Below, piece by piece: positions 51,167-60,519 of a stretch of 64,000 nucleotides of DNA. Position 1 is the first letter of the stretch. The number at the start of each line of letters is the position of its first letter. Both the position numbers and the translations under genes were made by a program. The notes under the pieces were generated by a model. The model saw only the letters and a program-made list of their open reading frames with translations. It made no database searches and was not told where the DNA came from. The stretch covers positions 1 to 64,000 of the forward strand of contig JADLHZ010000025.1 of the NCBI GenBank assembly GCA_020848545.1. Reading direction: 5' to 3'. The stretch is from Deltaproteobacteria bacterium (GTDB taxonomy: Bacteria; Myxococcota; JADLHZ01).

Positions 51167-52369
51167 GCCCGCATCGCCCCGATCCTCAGGAGCTTCAGCG
51201 ATCGCGTGGTCGTCATCGACGATGTGACGGAGGAAGGCTGGCGCGCGCTGCAAGACGCCGGCGTGTCGCGGACGGAGCTCGAGCGGATCGCCGGCGCCGA
51301 CCGGGTGATCCGCGGCGACCGCGAGCTCGAACAATTGTCACGCCTGCTCGCGCGCGTCGACGATGTTTGCGCGCCGGCCGCAGAGCTGCCGAGCGCCCGC
51401 GTGGTGGCGACCTTGGACGCCGTCGCGCGCCGCACGCGTGGGATGGATAGGGCGGGGTTCCTCGCGCGCTACGCGACCTGCGGCTTCGAGCTGCGCGAGC
51501 TCAGCGACGCCGACTGGGCCGCGCTCGAAGCGGTGGGCATTCACCGCCGGCGGCTGGCGGCGATCGCCGGCAGCGACTTCGGGATCCACTCGCGCCAAGA
51601 GCTCTCGGATCTGTTCACGCAGCTGGAGGCCCTCGACCGCGACGGCAACGCGCGGCGCGTGGAGCTCGCGATCGGTGAGCGCAAGACGGCGGCGGGCGAG
51701 GCGGTCGACATCTTGGAGCGCGTGCTTCGGCCGCGTGAGCGGATGTACGCCATCGATGATCCGAGCGCTGCGCTGCGGGCCGATCCAGAAGCGAGGTTTC
51801 GGCAGATCTCGCTCGATGTCGTGACGAAGCCGCAAGGCGCCGATGACTGTCTCGACACCACGATGTCGGAGTTGCACGACTTCCGTCCTCCAGGCACGCC
51901 CAAAAAAGCCCCACGGCTCGACACTTTGATCGCGGGTCCGCTCGACGCGCACTACATGGCGAAGGACGAAGACGGGGCGGGGCGCATCACCGGCTACTCC
52001 GCGGACTTTCAAGCCGGGCGCAGCTACATCGACGCTTGCTTGGAGGCGGGCCGCCCGGTGATCGTCGGCGTGTCGCACTCGGATCGCGACTACAACCACG
52101 ACGGCATCACCGATCACTTCGTGGTCATCAGCGGCCGTGGTGTCGATGAAGAGGGGCGGGTCTTCTACATCTTCAACGACTCCGCGAACACCGCCGTCAA
52201 AGAGCGCTTCTACGTCGATCCGGCGACGGGCATGCTCTACAAGCCGCCGAATCCGAAGATCGCCGCCGGCTTCGTTGCCGCGCTCGGGTACCAGGTGACG
52301 CAGGTGCGGGTGTACTCGGACATCGACTTCAAGAAGACGACCGGGCGCGCTGCCGCCGCGCCGCCGTAG
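51167..52369 (+). CDS. Papain-like (C39-type) cysteine peptidase-fold protein
   Basis: A 400-residue soluble protein with no signal peptide. The N-terminal half is made of repeated short helices (VTEEGWRALQDAGVSRTELERIAGADRVIRG and a second copy, ADWAALEAVGIHRRRLAAIAGSDFGIHS). The C-terminal half has Cys about 228 in ADDCLDTTM, then GRPVIVGVSHS, His about 317 in TDHFVVISGRG and FYIFNDS, matching the Cys-His-Asn/Asp layout of papain-like/C39 enzymes. The two N-terminal modules read as a duplication. GTG 51167. Could be a self-processing enzyme or secreted effector; not resolved. Confidence 0.5.
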   Translation, partial: ARIAPILRSFSDRVVVIDDVTEEGWRALQDAGVSRTELERIAGADRVIRGDRELEQLSRLLARVDDVCAPAAELPSARVVATLDAVARRTRGMDRAGFLARYATCGFELRELSDADWAALEAVGIHRRRLAAIAGSDFGIHSRQELSDLFTQLEALDRDGNARRVELAIGERKTAAGEAVDILERVLRPRERMYAIDDPSAALRADPEARFRQISLDVVTKPQGADDCLDTTMSELHDFRPPGTPKKAPRLDTLIAGPLDAHYMAKDEDGAGRITGYSADFQAGRSYIDACLEAGRPVIVGVSHSDRDYNHDGITDHFVVISGRGVDEEGRVFYIFNDSANTAVKERFYVDPATGMLYKPPNPKIAAGFVAALGYQVTQVRVYSDIDFKKTTGRAAAAPP

Positions 52370-52376
52370 CGATGGG

Positions 52377-52451
<75 letters not shown>

Positions 52452-52519
52452 CCGGGGGATCGGTAGTCGAAAGGCGAGGGGCGTGTCTAGCGCTCGGCTC
52501 GATGCGCCGATCGATCGAC

Positions 52520-53197
52520 TCAGAGGTCGTCCTTCTTTGCCTTCGGCGGCTGCTTGCACGCCGTGTAGAAGCTCGACGACTTCCACATCTTCCAGACGCC
52601 CTTGTCGTTCTGCTTGACGAAGTACGGCATCGCGCCACCGTCCGACGCTTGCGAGTTGACGAAGCCATGCCACGTGCCGTCGTACTCTCCGCCCTTTTGC
52701 TGCACTTTGTGCGCTCGGACGAAGTACTTGTAGGGCAACGGCGGCAGCGCATATCCCTTCGCGGTCTCGGTGCCGACGACGAATGACTTGGCAGCGAAGT
52801 CCTTGCAGCCGTTGCTCTTGTAGCCTTGGCTGTTCATTTTGTCGGTCTCCTTGTTGCCGAGCTGCCAGCCTTTGACTTCGGTGCGCCGGTACTTCTGCTG
52901 CAGCCGGATCGTCTCGGCGAGCTCGCTCATGTCCATGCCGATGATGAGGCACTGCTCGCCGAGCTCCGGCTTGTCGATCATGATGAGCTGCGCCACGTGG
53001 TAATAGACCATGCCGCCTTGCGGGGTCTTGCCCATCTCGTCACGCAGCGCGGTGCATTCGTCGAGCGACTCCGGGACCTTGTCGACCGTCACCCACCACG
53101 TCTCCTTGTCCTTCTCCTCGACGGTCGCGCCTGCGAAGGCGGACGCGCTCGCCGCACATAGAAACGCTACGCTCAGCACCTGAATGAAATGTCGCAT
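52520..53197 (-). CDS. Secreted hypothetical protein
   Basis: A 225-residue exported protein: signal peptide MRHFIQVLSVAFLCAASASAFA (cut about 22). The mature part is mixed, with EKDKETWWVTVDKVP, GMVYYHVAQLIMIDKP, QCLIIGMDM and a C-terminal GKPYFVKQNDKGVWKMWKSSSFYTACK-like segment with one Cys pair. No family recognised. ATG 53197 follows GAGGAG. It is divergent to the phospholipase D-like gene, sharing a gap of about 120 bp. Confidence 0.6.
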   Translation of the reverse strand: MRHFIQVLSVAFLCAASASAFAGATVEEKDKETWWVTVDKVPESLDECTALRDEMGKTPQGGMVYYHVAQLIMIDKPELGEQCLIIGMDMSELAETIRLQQKYRRTEVKGWQLGNKETDKMNSQGYKSNGCKDFAAKSFVVGTETAKGYALPPLPYKYFVRAHKVQQKGGEYDGTWHGFVNSQASDGGAMPYFVKQNDKGVWKMWKSSSFYTACKQPPKAKKDDL

Positions 53198-53317
53198 GTG
53201 GTCTCCTCGGGTCGGGAGCTTTGGCCGAGACGCAGGATGAGTCAAATCTTCCTTTCCCGAGAGCCGACAGTCCTTTGGGCAACTCGGCAGGGTCTGACCG
53301 CGATAACGCGGAAGGAC

Positions 53318-55120
53318 ATGGGAAGTACGCGGATCAGTGGGACGCCGGGGGTGCCGGTCGTCGTGACGGAGGAGTCGAAAGAATCGGCTACGGCTACGGC
53401 TACGGGAACAGCAGCGCCGGAGCTGCCGGACAATGTGAAGCTGAAGGATCTGAAGAAGGTCCTCGGCCTCGCGCTCACGATCCCGACGACCGAAGAGCCT
53501 GACCTCGAAAACGGTGCGGCGACCGCGACCGACGCGGACATCGCCGAAGCCGGCGTCGTCGCGCAGATCCTGAAGACGTTGACCCCGGCGCAGCTCGCCG
53601 AGGTCGCCGCGGAGAAGGCGAAGCAAGCGGCCGAACGGAAGGCGCGCCTCGCCGAGTTTTCGTGGACACCGACCAAGGCTGATCTCGCGAACGTCGAAGC
53701 CGCTCGCTTGGCGGCGACGCAGCTCACCGAAAACGAAGCGATCGACATCGAGCCGATGTTCTCGGATCCGACGAAGACCGACTTCAGCGCCAACACGGCG
53801 ATGTACGAGCGCCTCTGCAGCGAGATCCGCGGCGCGAACAAGATCCGCGCGGCGCTCTACGGCATCGACAGCGTGCCCGAGCTCGTCGAAGAATTGCGCG
53901 CGGCGGTGAAGCGAGGCGCCGACGTGCAGATCGTCGTCGACATCAACCCCGACGGCACCTTCACCTACCCAGAGACGGAAGCGCTCGTGAAGGAATTCGG
54001 CCCGGCGGTGATGCGCGTCGAATGCAACAGCCAGAGCGCGATCATGCACGACAAGTTCTGGGTGTTCGACGACAAGAAGGTGTGGACCGGGTCGACGAAC
54101 ATCAACAAGAGCGCCGTCGGCAAGGGCTACAACAGCGAGATCAGCGTGCTGCTCGCGAGCGCGAACCTGGCCAAGGTCTACAACGCGGAGCACGCGCAGA
54201 TGTGGGCCGGAAAGTTCCACTCGCAGAAGACGAACATCGCGACCGAGACGCTGCCGAAGAGCCCGGACGGCGTCCTTGTGCAGGCGTTCTTCTCACCGAC
54301 CGATCCCGTCGTCGACAAGGGCATCCTGCCGCTGCTCGACGAAGCGGAGAGGTCGATCCACCTGCAGCTCTTTCACTTCTCCGATGCGAAGATCGCCGAG
54401 CGGCTCGTCGAGGCCAAGAAGCGCGGCGTCGACGTGCAGCTCATCCTCGACGCGACCGGCGCCGGCAACAGCGCCACGCAGAAGAACATCGAGCTTTTGC
54501 GCGCCGCGGGCATCCCCGTGAAGGTCGAGAACTGGGGCGGCAAGCAGCACATGAAGGGCGGCGTGGTCGACGCCAAGCATGCGATCATCGGCTCGACGAA
54601 CTGGACGGCGTCAGGCGCGCAGCGCAACGACGAGAACTGCCTCATCGTTCGCCATCATCCGGCGCTCGGCGTGGCGATGGAGGCTCAGTTCGCGCGCTCG
54701 TACGCGTCGCTGCCGCGCTTCACTTTGTGCGCGTACTTGTCGGCCGAGGGGCTCAACTCCGTGAGCTCGTTGCGCGACGAGAGCGACAACGATCACTTCG
54801 GTGGCAAGGATCCGACGCTGACGCTCGGCACCTACGTGAAGGCGAAGCGCGAGATCGACGACGCGGTGAAGAAGTACGACGCGCTTTTTGGGCGGCTGGC
54901 CGCGCTCGACGCGAAGATCGAAGCGCTCACCATCGTGAAGCAGGAGCTCGAAGCCGTTCTCGCGTATCGCGCCGAGCACACAAAGGACGAGAGCGCGGTC
55001 GGTGCGTTGATCTTGAAGAAGCTCGGCGGCGATCTGTCGCGGGCGCGTCGCGAGCTGAAGAAAGCGCAGATCGACGCCGAAACGCAGCGCGCGCTTCCGC
55101 CACTCGCAGCTACCGGCTGA
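53318..55120 (+). CDS. Phospholipase D-like (HKD) protein
   Basis: A 600-residue protein with two HxK(x)4D motifs: HDKFWVFD (about residue 243, followed by GSTNIN) and HMKGGVVD (about 410, followed by GSTNW). They make the two halves of one PLD active site that forms a phospho-His intermediate; substrates may be phospholipids or nucleic acids. The first about 130 residues are Ala/Thr-rich then helical (no signal peptide visible), the last 90 are coiled coil (KREIDDAVKKYDALFGRLAALDAKIEALT). I chose ATG 53318 because GGAAGG precedes it; upstream ATGs at 53189 and 53237 also exist. Confidence 0.8.
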   Translation: MGSTRISGTPGVPVVVTEESKESATATATGTAAPELPDNVKLKDLKKVLGLALTIPTTEEPDLENGAATATDADIAEAGVVAQILKTLTPAQLAEVAAEKAKQAAERKARLAEFSWTPTKADLANVEAARLAATQLTENEAIDIEPMFSDPTKTDFSANTAMYERLCSEIRGANKIRAALYGIDSVPELVEELRAAVKRGADVQIVVDINPDGTFTYPETEALVKEFGPAVMRVECNSQSAIMHDKFWVFDDKKVWTGSTNINKSAVGKGYNSEISVLLASANLAKVYNAEHAQMWAGKFHSQKTNIATETLPKSPDGVLVQAFFSPTDPVVDKGILPLLDEAERSIHLQLFHFSDAKIAERLVEAKKRGVDVQLILDATGAGNSATQKNIELLRAAGIPVKVENWGGKQHMKGGVVDAKHAIIGSTNWTASGAQRNDENCLIVRHHPALGVAMEAQFARSYASLPRFTLCAYLSAEGLNSVSSLRDESDNDHFGGKDPTLTLGTYVKAKREIDDAVKKYDALFGRLAALDAKIEALTIVKQELEAVLAYRAEHTKDESAVGALILKKLGGDLSRARRELKKAQIDAETQRALPPLAATG

Positions 55121-55814
55121 GCGCGAGCCGGCCGCGACAGGCGTTTCTGTTCGCGAGGTTGATGCAGAGCGCGGTCTCGGGACGCGAGAGGTACTTGCAG
55201 TCGGCCAGCGTCTCGCCGGACGGCGTCTTCTCGAGGACGTAACGGCCGGCTTTGACCGTCGTGCCGCCGGCGGCCGGAAAATCGAACACGCTCAGGCGGC
55301 CTTGCTGCACGCAGCAGTTGCTGTCGCAGAGCGCCGAGTAGATGAGGTGGCCCGGGTCGTCGCTGACGACGATGGCGCTCTGCCAACCGCGGGCGCCCAT
55401 CATCAGCGAGGCGTAGTAGAGGTTCTCGTCGGTGTGCGTCGCCTGCGCTTCGAGCGTCACGTCGGTGGCGGCGATGCCGCGGGCGACCAGCAGATCGCGC
55501 AGCGCCTCCGCTTCGACGAAGGCGTTGTGAACGGCGGCGCCGCTCGTGATGAAGCGCTTGCCGTAGCGGCCGAGCGACACGGCGAGGTCGGCGCGGCGCG
55601 TTTGGCACTCGGAGGGCGTGCCGTCTTCGTTCGACGGACAACCGAGCACGATGATCACGTCGGCTGCCGCGAGCGCGCACGCGGGTGGCGGCAGCGCGGC
55701 GCCGTAGGGATCGATCGGAAAGACTTTGCCGAGCTGATCGGCGAGCGCCGGACCGCAGGGCGCCGGCGCGCATGCGGAGACGGCCATCAGCGTCGAGGCG
55801 ATCAGCGCGCGCAA
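55110..55814 (-). CDS. YdcF/DUF218-family lipoprotein
   Basis: A 234-residue lipoprotein (signal MRALIASTLMAVSAC, lipid Cys 15) with the DUF218 (ElyC/SanA/YdcF) fold: VIIVLGCPSNEDG strand and loop, RRADLAVSLGRYGKRFITSG, EAEALRDLLVARGIAATDVTLEAQATHTDENLYYAS and IVVSDDPGH. Family members act near the envelope, some in peptidoglycan or antigen metabolism; role unknown here. Overlaps both neighbours (11 bp with the PLD gene convergently, 13 bp with the propeller-like gene). Confidence 0.8.
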   Translation of the reverse strand: MRALIASTLMAVSACAPAPCGPALADQLGKVFPIDPYGAALPPPACALAAADVIIVLGCPSNEDGTPSECQTRRADLAVSLGRYGKRFITSGAAVHNAFVEAEALRDLLVARGIAATDVTLEAQATHTDENLYYASLMMGARGWQSAIVVSDDPGHLIYSALCDSNCCVQQGRLSVFDFPAAGGTTVKAGRYVLEKTPSGETLADCKYLSRPETALCINLANRNACRGRLALSR

Positions 55815-56830
55815 ATTTCACTCGTCGCGCGCAGCAGGCGGTAGCGGCGATCCTTGGCGAAGCCGACGTAGATCATCAGCCAGTCTTTCTCGCGGCGGAG
55901 CACCGCCGGATCGCGCGCGCTGTAGGCGTCGTGTCCGGCGGGATCGAGATCGATCGCGATGCCTTGCTTCTGCCACGCGATGCCGTCCGCCGACTTGGCG
56001 AAGCCGATGCGGTACGGGCCCGGGTTCGTCTTGCGCGTGTCGTAGGCCCCGTACCAGGCGAGGTGCTCGCCGTTTTCGATCACGGCGGCGGTCTGCGCGA
56101 CGGCCTTGTTGTCGAAGTCGCTAGGCTTGCCGACGGTGATCACGGCTGCGGCTGGAGCACGATCGATCGCCTGCCCGATGATGGCGCGGCCGATCGCGTA
56201 CGCTTGGCCGTTGAAGCCTGTGTAATAGAGGACGAGGCCGGCGGGCGTGTTGACGACGGCCGGGTAGAGGACAGCCATCGCGTCGAAGCTGCCCGCGGCG
56301 CCGGCGGTGAAGACGCGCTCGGCGATGTTCGTGAAGTGCACGCCGTCGTCACTCTCGGCGTAGTCGAAGCTGCCGCTGCCGTACCACAGGCGGAACTTTC
56401 CGCCGTCGACGAGGACGGCAGGGTACGCGACGATCTCGGCTTCGCGCAGCCCGGTGAGCGGCTCGGGCGCGGTGAAGGTGACGCCGTCTTTCGAGGAGGC
56501 GTGTTGCAGGCGGTAGGTGAGGCCGACTTTGCTGGCGAACCAGAGGTGGATCGTGCCGGCTTTGAAGGCGAGGGCGGGGGAGAGGAAGCCGTCGTTTTGG
56601 GCCGTGGAGGACGGAGGAGAAAGAGCGGCGCCGTGTTTTTTCCAGGTCCACGGCGTGCACGCGGGGGGATCGGCCACGGCGACGGCGACGTCAACGTCAA
56701 CGTCAACGGGCTCTGAGTCGACCGGCTGCGTCGCCGTAGGCGTTGACGTCGCCGTCGCCGGTCTTTCGGTGACGATCTCGGAGCCACCGCACGCCGCTAC
56801 CAGCACCAAGTAAATGCCGACCCGTTTCAC
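55802..56830 (-). CDS. Lipoprotein with five-bladed glycosidase-like propeller
   Basis: A 342-residue lipoprotein (signal ending LVLVAACGG). After a linker of Thr-Ala/Pro and Val-Asp/Val-Ala dipeptide repeats (about residues 22-55), it has repeated blades like LSPALAFKAGTIHLWFASKVG, YPAVLVDGGKFRLWYGSGSFDYAESDDGVHF, YPAVVNTPAGLVLYYTGFNG and RDPAVLRREKDWLMIYVGFAK, the pattern of GH43/GH32/GH130-like five-bladed propellers. Whether catalytic acids are present is not clear. GTG 56830 is taken because the lipoprotein signal starts there. Confidence 0.7.
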   Translation of the reverse strand: MKRVGIYLVLVAACGGSEIVTERPATATSTPTATQPVDSEPVDVDVDVAVAVADPPACTPWTWKKHGAALSPPSSTAQNDGFLSPALAFKAGTIHLWFASKVGLTYRLQHASSKDGVTFTAPEPLTGLREAEIVAYPAVLVDGGKFRLWYGSGSFDYAESDDGVHFTNIAERVFTAGAAGSFDAMAVLYPAVVNTPAGLVLYYTGFNGQAYAIGRAIIGQAIDRAPAAAVITVGKPSDFDNKAVAQTAAVIENGEHLAWYGAYDTRKTNPGPYRIGFAKSADGIAWQKQGIAIDLDPAGHDAYSARDPAVLRREKDWLMIYVGFAKDRRYRLLRATSEICAR

Positions 56831-56922
56831 GCGCGGGCCCTTATGTGACCCCCAGCTCCCCCGTCCAGCCAAATGTGCGACTTCCATGCACATTCCCCAG
56901 CCACGTCCTATACTCACCCGCG

Positions 56923-58062
56923 ATGGCGCTTTACGGCTCGCTGAAGACCATGTCGCTGCCGGACCTCTTCCAGTGGCTGAAACAGTCGAAGAAATCGGGC
57001 GCGTTGACGCTGACGATGAACTCCGACGATCGCTCGCTCTACTTCACCGACGGGCGCATCGAGGCGTTCTCGTCGCGTGAGCTGCGCGAGAACCTCGGGC
57101 AAATGCTGGTCGGTTTCGCGCTCGTCAAAGAGGCCGACATCAACAAGGCGTTTCGCGAGCAGCGCCAGAATCGCCGACCGCTCTCGGTGCTGCTCGTCGA
57201 GCGCGGCTACGTGAACCAGGACGACGTGCGCCGCGTGCTCTCGGACGCGTCGCGCGACATCGTGCTCGATTTGTTCTTGGAGGAAGAGGGCTCGTTCGTC
57301 TTCTCGAACAAAGAAGACGTGCTCGAGCTCGACGAAGCGCCCTTCGAACGGGTGCCGCTCGAGCTCGACATGGAGGAGGCGATCCTGGAGGGCATCCGCC
57401 GCCTCGACGAGTGGTCGCTCGTGCGCGCGAAGCTGCCGCGCGACACCATGCGCCTCGAGATCGTCGACCGCGGCTGGTTCGAGGGGTTGAAGAAGTCGAG
57501 CCGCGAATCGATGGTGTTCCAGTGCATCGATCGCCGGCTCTCGCTCGGTGAGATTTGCCTCGAGCTGCGGGCGTCGCGGTACTCGCTCTATCGCTTGATC
57601 GACAAAGCGCTCGCCTCCGAGCGGGTGCGCGTCGTCGATCAAGGCCTGCCATCGAGCGACGCCAAAGCGGAGCCGGCCGAGAGCAACGATCGCGTCAGCA
57701 AGCTCGTCGTGCAAGCCGACGCCATGCTCGAGGCCAAGCAGTGGGACGAAGCCGGCGCGCTGCTCGAGCTCATCTGCCGCATCAACCCGGACGACAGTAA
57801 AGCGCGCGCGTCACTGCGGCGCGCGAAGGAAGAGCAAGCGGCCGAGCTCTTTCAGACCTTCGGGCCGATCGCGGTGCCGAAGCTCGCCGTCGCGCGCGAG
57901 CAGATCCGCGACTTTCGCTTATCGAGCGAGGAGCAGTTCATCGCGTCGCGCGTCAACGGCGAGGCCGACGTCGGCGCGTTGGTGATGATGTCGCCGATCG
58001 GCGAGCTGCAGACGTTGAAGATCCTCAATAAGCTGCAGCACATCGGCGTGATCGTCGTTTAG
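56923..58062 (+). CDS. DUF4388-domain protein
   Basis: A 379-residue cytoplasmic protein with N-terminal DUF4388 (ALYGSLKTMSLPDLFQWLKQSKKSGALTLTMNSDDRSLYFTDGRIEAFSS, about 1-55), typical of Myxococcota and other gliding lineages, then a helical linker (RDIVLDLFLEEEGSFVF) and a C-terminal tetratricopeptide-like stretch (ADAMLEAKQWDEAGALLELICRINPDD). DUF4388 proteins often act in regulatory or polarity networks; the partner is not visible. ATG 56923. It is divergent from the propeller-like gene across 92 bp. Confidence 0.8.
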   Translation: MALYGSLKTMSLPDLFQWLKQSKKSGALTLTMNSDDRSLYFTDGRIEAFSSRELRENLGQMLVGFALVKEADINKAFREQRQNRRPLSVLLVERGYVNQDDVRRVLSDASRDIVLDLFLEEEGSFVFSNKEDVLELDEAPFERVPLELDMEEAILEGIRRLDEWSLVRAKLPRDTMRLEIVDRGWFEGLKKSSRESMVFQCIDRRLSLGEICLELRASRYSLYRLIDKALASERVRVVDQGLPSSDAKAEPAESNDRVSKLVVQADAMLEAKQWDEAGALLELICRINPDDSKARASLRRAKEEQAAELFQTFGPIAVPKLAVAREQIRDFRLSSEEQFIASRVNGEADVGALVMMSPIGELQTLKILNKLQHIGVIVV

Positions 58063-58699
58063 CGCGCTCGACTGGAGCAAACTTGGCCAAACCACGGGCA
58101 TGATCGCTGAACGCTTCAGTCGCGCGGCGTTTGAAGCGGCGAGCCGTGCGGACGCATTGGCCGCGGAGCTCCGCGACGTGTTGCGCGCCGAGCTTCGCCG
58201 CGACGAACCAGCGCTCACGGTGCAGGCTCACGAAAAACGAGGACCCGCCGCGATTGTCGATCGAAGTGGAGGGCGACGGATGAGACTGCTACGCGATGGC
58301 GCCGCGGAGGCGTTCGGAGATGCGCGAATGGAACCCGGGGCGTCGGTTCGCTTGGCTCGCCAACCTGACGGCGTTCTGGCTCTTTGTCCTCGCGCTCGGC
58401 GCCTATGGCTTCTGGTTCCTGCGGGTGACCGAACGCACGAGCGACGAGATCGCAGCGTTCGTCAGTGACCCGCGCGTTGGCGATCTCGTCGTCATCGTCC
58501 TCTCGACTCTCGGTCTGCCGCTCGCACAGTCTGGCGTCGGGTTGCTCTTGCGATGGCGCGAGGAGGGATCTGCACGATGGCCACGGATCGGCTGGCAACG
58601 AGGAATGCGTTCTCGCGCAGCCGCAAGGGACGCAGGTTCGTCGAGGCGAAGGCCTCGCGCTGCACTTCGAGCGGCGATAGCGAGGCGCGGAATGCGCGC
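58063..58699. other. 637-bp stretch with only weak coding signals
   Basis: Between the DUF4388 gene and the Caf16-like ATPase no single convincing gene is present. On the plus strand, an open frame from 58296 carries two hydrophobic segments (FAWLANLTAFWLFVLALGAYGFWFL about 19-43, and a second near 65-90) and could be a small membrane protein; another from 58100 covers its start in a different frame. The two readings and a third near 58553 overlap without clear boundaries, which suggests a decayed or frameshifted gene. I cannot tell which is real. Confidence 0.4.
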
Positions 58700-59446
58700 T
58701 CACGCCCGCAGCCACCGCTCCACCCGCTGCAGCAAGCGTTCGTTCCCCGCCGGCACATCCGCCAACGCCTGATCGATCGTCCCCACGAACTTCACGGTAC
58801 CGCCGTCGAGCCACAGTAAGTGCGTCGCCCACGACTCCAGGCGATCGAAGACGTGCGTCGCGTACAAGATCGTCGTTCCGATGCTCTCCGCGTCGGCGCG
58901 CAGAAACGCCAGCAGATCGAGGCGCCCGATGACGTCGAGATCGCTCGTGGCTTCGTCGAGCAAGAGCACTCGTTTCGGCTTCAAGAGCCCGAGCATCAGC
59001 TGCACGCGCCGGCGCTGGCCGTCGGAGACGCGGTGCATGTGCCACCCCTTGTCGATCGACAAGACCGACACGAGCACGTCGCGCCGCGCCGGATCGCACT
59101 CGCTCTTCTCCAAGATCTCGGTGACCGTCACATCCGTATCGAACGGAAAGCGCCCGCCGATGAACGCCACGTCGTGCACGAGCGCGACGTCGTCGAACGC
59201 CGGCCGCCCGAGGATCTCGACGGCGCCGGTCTTCGTCATGTGGCGGCCGGCCAAGATGCCGAGCAGCGTGCTCTTGCCGGCGCCGTTCTTACCGATCAGC
59301 AAGCAGCGCGCGCCGCGCTCCAACGAGAACGAGAGCCCCGAGAGCGCCTTCGAAGTCGGCGCCAAAGCCGGCTGAAAGCGGCTCTTCGTGAGCCCAGGCG
59401 GAAACACATAGTCGAGCCCGTCGACTCTGATCGCAGCGTCGCTCAC
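58700..59446 (-). CDS. Caf16/ABCI-like soluble ABC ATPase
   Basis: A 248-residue ABC ATPase with no membrane domain. Walker A LIGKNGAGKST (about residue 55), signature VSDGQRRRVQLMLGLLKP in place of LSGGQ, Walker B LLLDEATSDLDVIGR, and a late ATHVFDRLESWATHLLWLDGG. The SDGQRRRVQ signature and the THxFDxLExWxTH tail are the hallmark of eukaryotic Caf16p/ABCI20-type proteins, whose bacterial role is unknown. GTG 59446 overlaps the stop of the preceding gene (GTGA). No permease nearby. Confidence 0.8.
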   Translation of the reverse strand: MSDAAIRVDGLDYVFPPGLTKSRFQPALAPTSKALSGLSFSLERGARCLLIGKNGAGKSTLLGILAGRHMTKTGAVEILGRPAFDDVALVHDVAFIGGRFPFDTDVTVTEILEKSECDPARRDVLVSVLSIDKGWHMHRVSDGQRRRVQLMLGLLKPKRVLLLDEATSDLDVIGRLDLLAFLRADAESIGTTILYATHVFDRLESWATHLLWLDGGTVKFVGTIDQALADVPAGNERLLQRVERWLRA

Positions 59447-60441
59447 TGCGTGAACGACGCGCCGCTTTGGATCCACACGCGCATGCGGGTCAAAAGGTCC
59501 TTGTTGTTGACGAAGAAGTTCGTGTTGTTGCGCGGCATCTGATCGCAGCCGCTGCCCTTGTTGTTGCGATCGAGATCGATCCGCCGCCACAAGACCGAGT
59601 TGTCGAGATCGCCGCCGGTGACGAAGACGGCGCCCGCGTTCGGCGCGTTGCACGTGCCGGCCATGTCGGTCGGGGTGCGCGTCGTCAGCTCGGTTTCCAT
59701 CGCAGCGGCCGTCGTGTGGTTCAAGCGCAGATCGCGCTCGGGCGCGTTGCCGCCGTGGCAGCCGCCGCAGTTGTCGTTCAAGATCGGCTTGATGTCGCGC
59801 GTGTACTGCGGAAGGTCGACGGTGAAGCTGGTGTTGCGCACAGGGAGCGCGTTGCCGGCTTCGTCGCTCACGACGAGCGCGACCGTGTAGGTGCCGGCAG
59901 CGTCGGGCGCACGCCACTTCGCCGCCACGTCGCTCGGCGCGCTCTCGAGGGCGCCGTTCCCTGCCGGGCTCGGCAAGCTCCACGCGAACTTCGGCCCGCA
60001 GCCCGGCCCGACCGCTTCCGGAGTGAGCGTGATCAGATCGCCCACGATGTACGTGCTCGTCTTCGACAAGATGATGCTCTTCAGCTCGAGCGCCGCGTCG
60101 CTGTTGACGCCGTCGAGGCTCGTCGTCGCGGCGCTTTGGTTGCCGTCGGCATCCTTGATGCTGACGCGGATCTCGAAGGTCGCGTCTTTGCATAGGCTCG
60201 GGATCGACACTTGCGTCTCTTGCAGGAGGGCGCTCGTGAACGCGAGCTTCGGAGTCGTCGGGGTCGTCTGCTCCCACTTGTAGGTGACGTCGCCGACTTG
60301 GCCTTTGACGTTCGCCTTCAATGTAATGCGTTCACCTTCGCCGGCGCTCGGTGCGGAGGCCGTGATGGTCACTGTCAGTTTTTGCGCCTCAGGCGGCGCG
60401 CAGGCGGCGAGCAGGAGGAGCCCCGGAAAAACTTTATGCAT
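59443..60441 (-). CDS. Lipoprotein with Ig-like and CxxCH (cytochrome-like) domains
   Basis: A 332-residue lipoprotein (signal MHKVFPGLLLLAACAP, lipid Cys about 14). Residues 20-210 look like two immunoglobulin/PKD-type domains (LTVTITASAPSAGEGERITLKANVKGQVGDVTYKWEQ; TYTVALVVSDEAGNALPVR). Then a haem-like motif NDNCGGCHGGNAPERDLRL (about residue 222), the pattern of planctomycete/myxobacterial cytochrome tails, followed by LDNSVLWRRIDLDRNNKGSGCDQMP. ATG 60441. Stop overlaps the ABC ATPase. It is the first gene past the inverted minisatellite. Confidence 0.75.
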   Translation of the reverse strand: MHKVFPGLLLLAACAPPEAQKLTVTITASAPSAGEGERITLKANVKGQVGDVTYKWEQTTPTTPKLAFTSALLQETQVSIPSLCKDATFEIRVSIKDADGNQSAATTSLDGVNSDAALELKSIILSKTSTYIVGDLITLTPEAVGPGCGPKFAWSLPSPAGNGALESAPSDVAAKWRAPDAAGTYTVALVVSDEAGNALPVRNTSFTVDLPQYTRDIKPILNDNCGGCHGGNAPERDLRLNHTTAAAMETELTTRTPTDMAGTCNAPNAGAVFVTGGDLDNSVLWRRIDLDRNNKGSGCDQMPRNNTNFFVNNKDLLTRMRVWIQSGASFTQ

Positions 60442-60519
60442 GCGCCTGAGTTTACCACCGGCCCGTCGCCCTGGCCCGAAACCCTCGCCGCGCTCGCGAG
60501 CGTGGCCCGCACCTCGCTG

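Noticed and set aside
53385-53420. GGCTAC tandem near the phospholipase D-like start
   Set aside because: It encodes the Ala-Thr-rich N-terminal linker; no further role seen.
56690-56770. GTCAAC/GACGTC microsatellite
   Set aside because: It lies inside the lipoprotein coding sequence and simply encodes the Val-Asp and Val-Ala linker.
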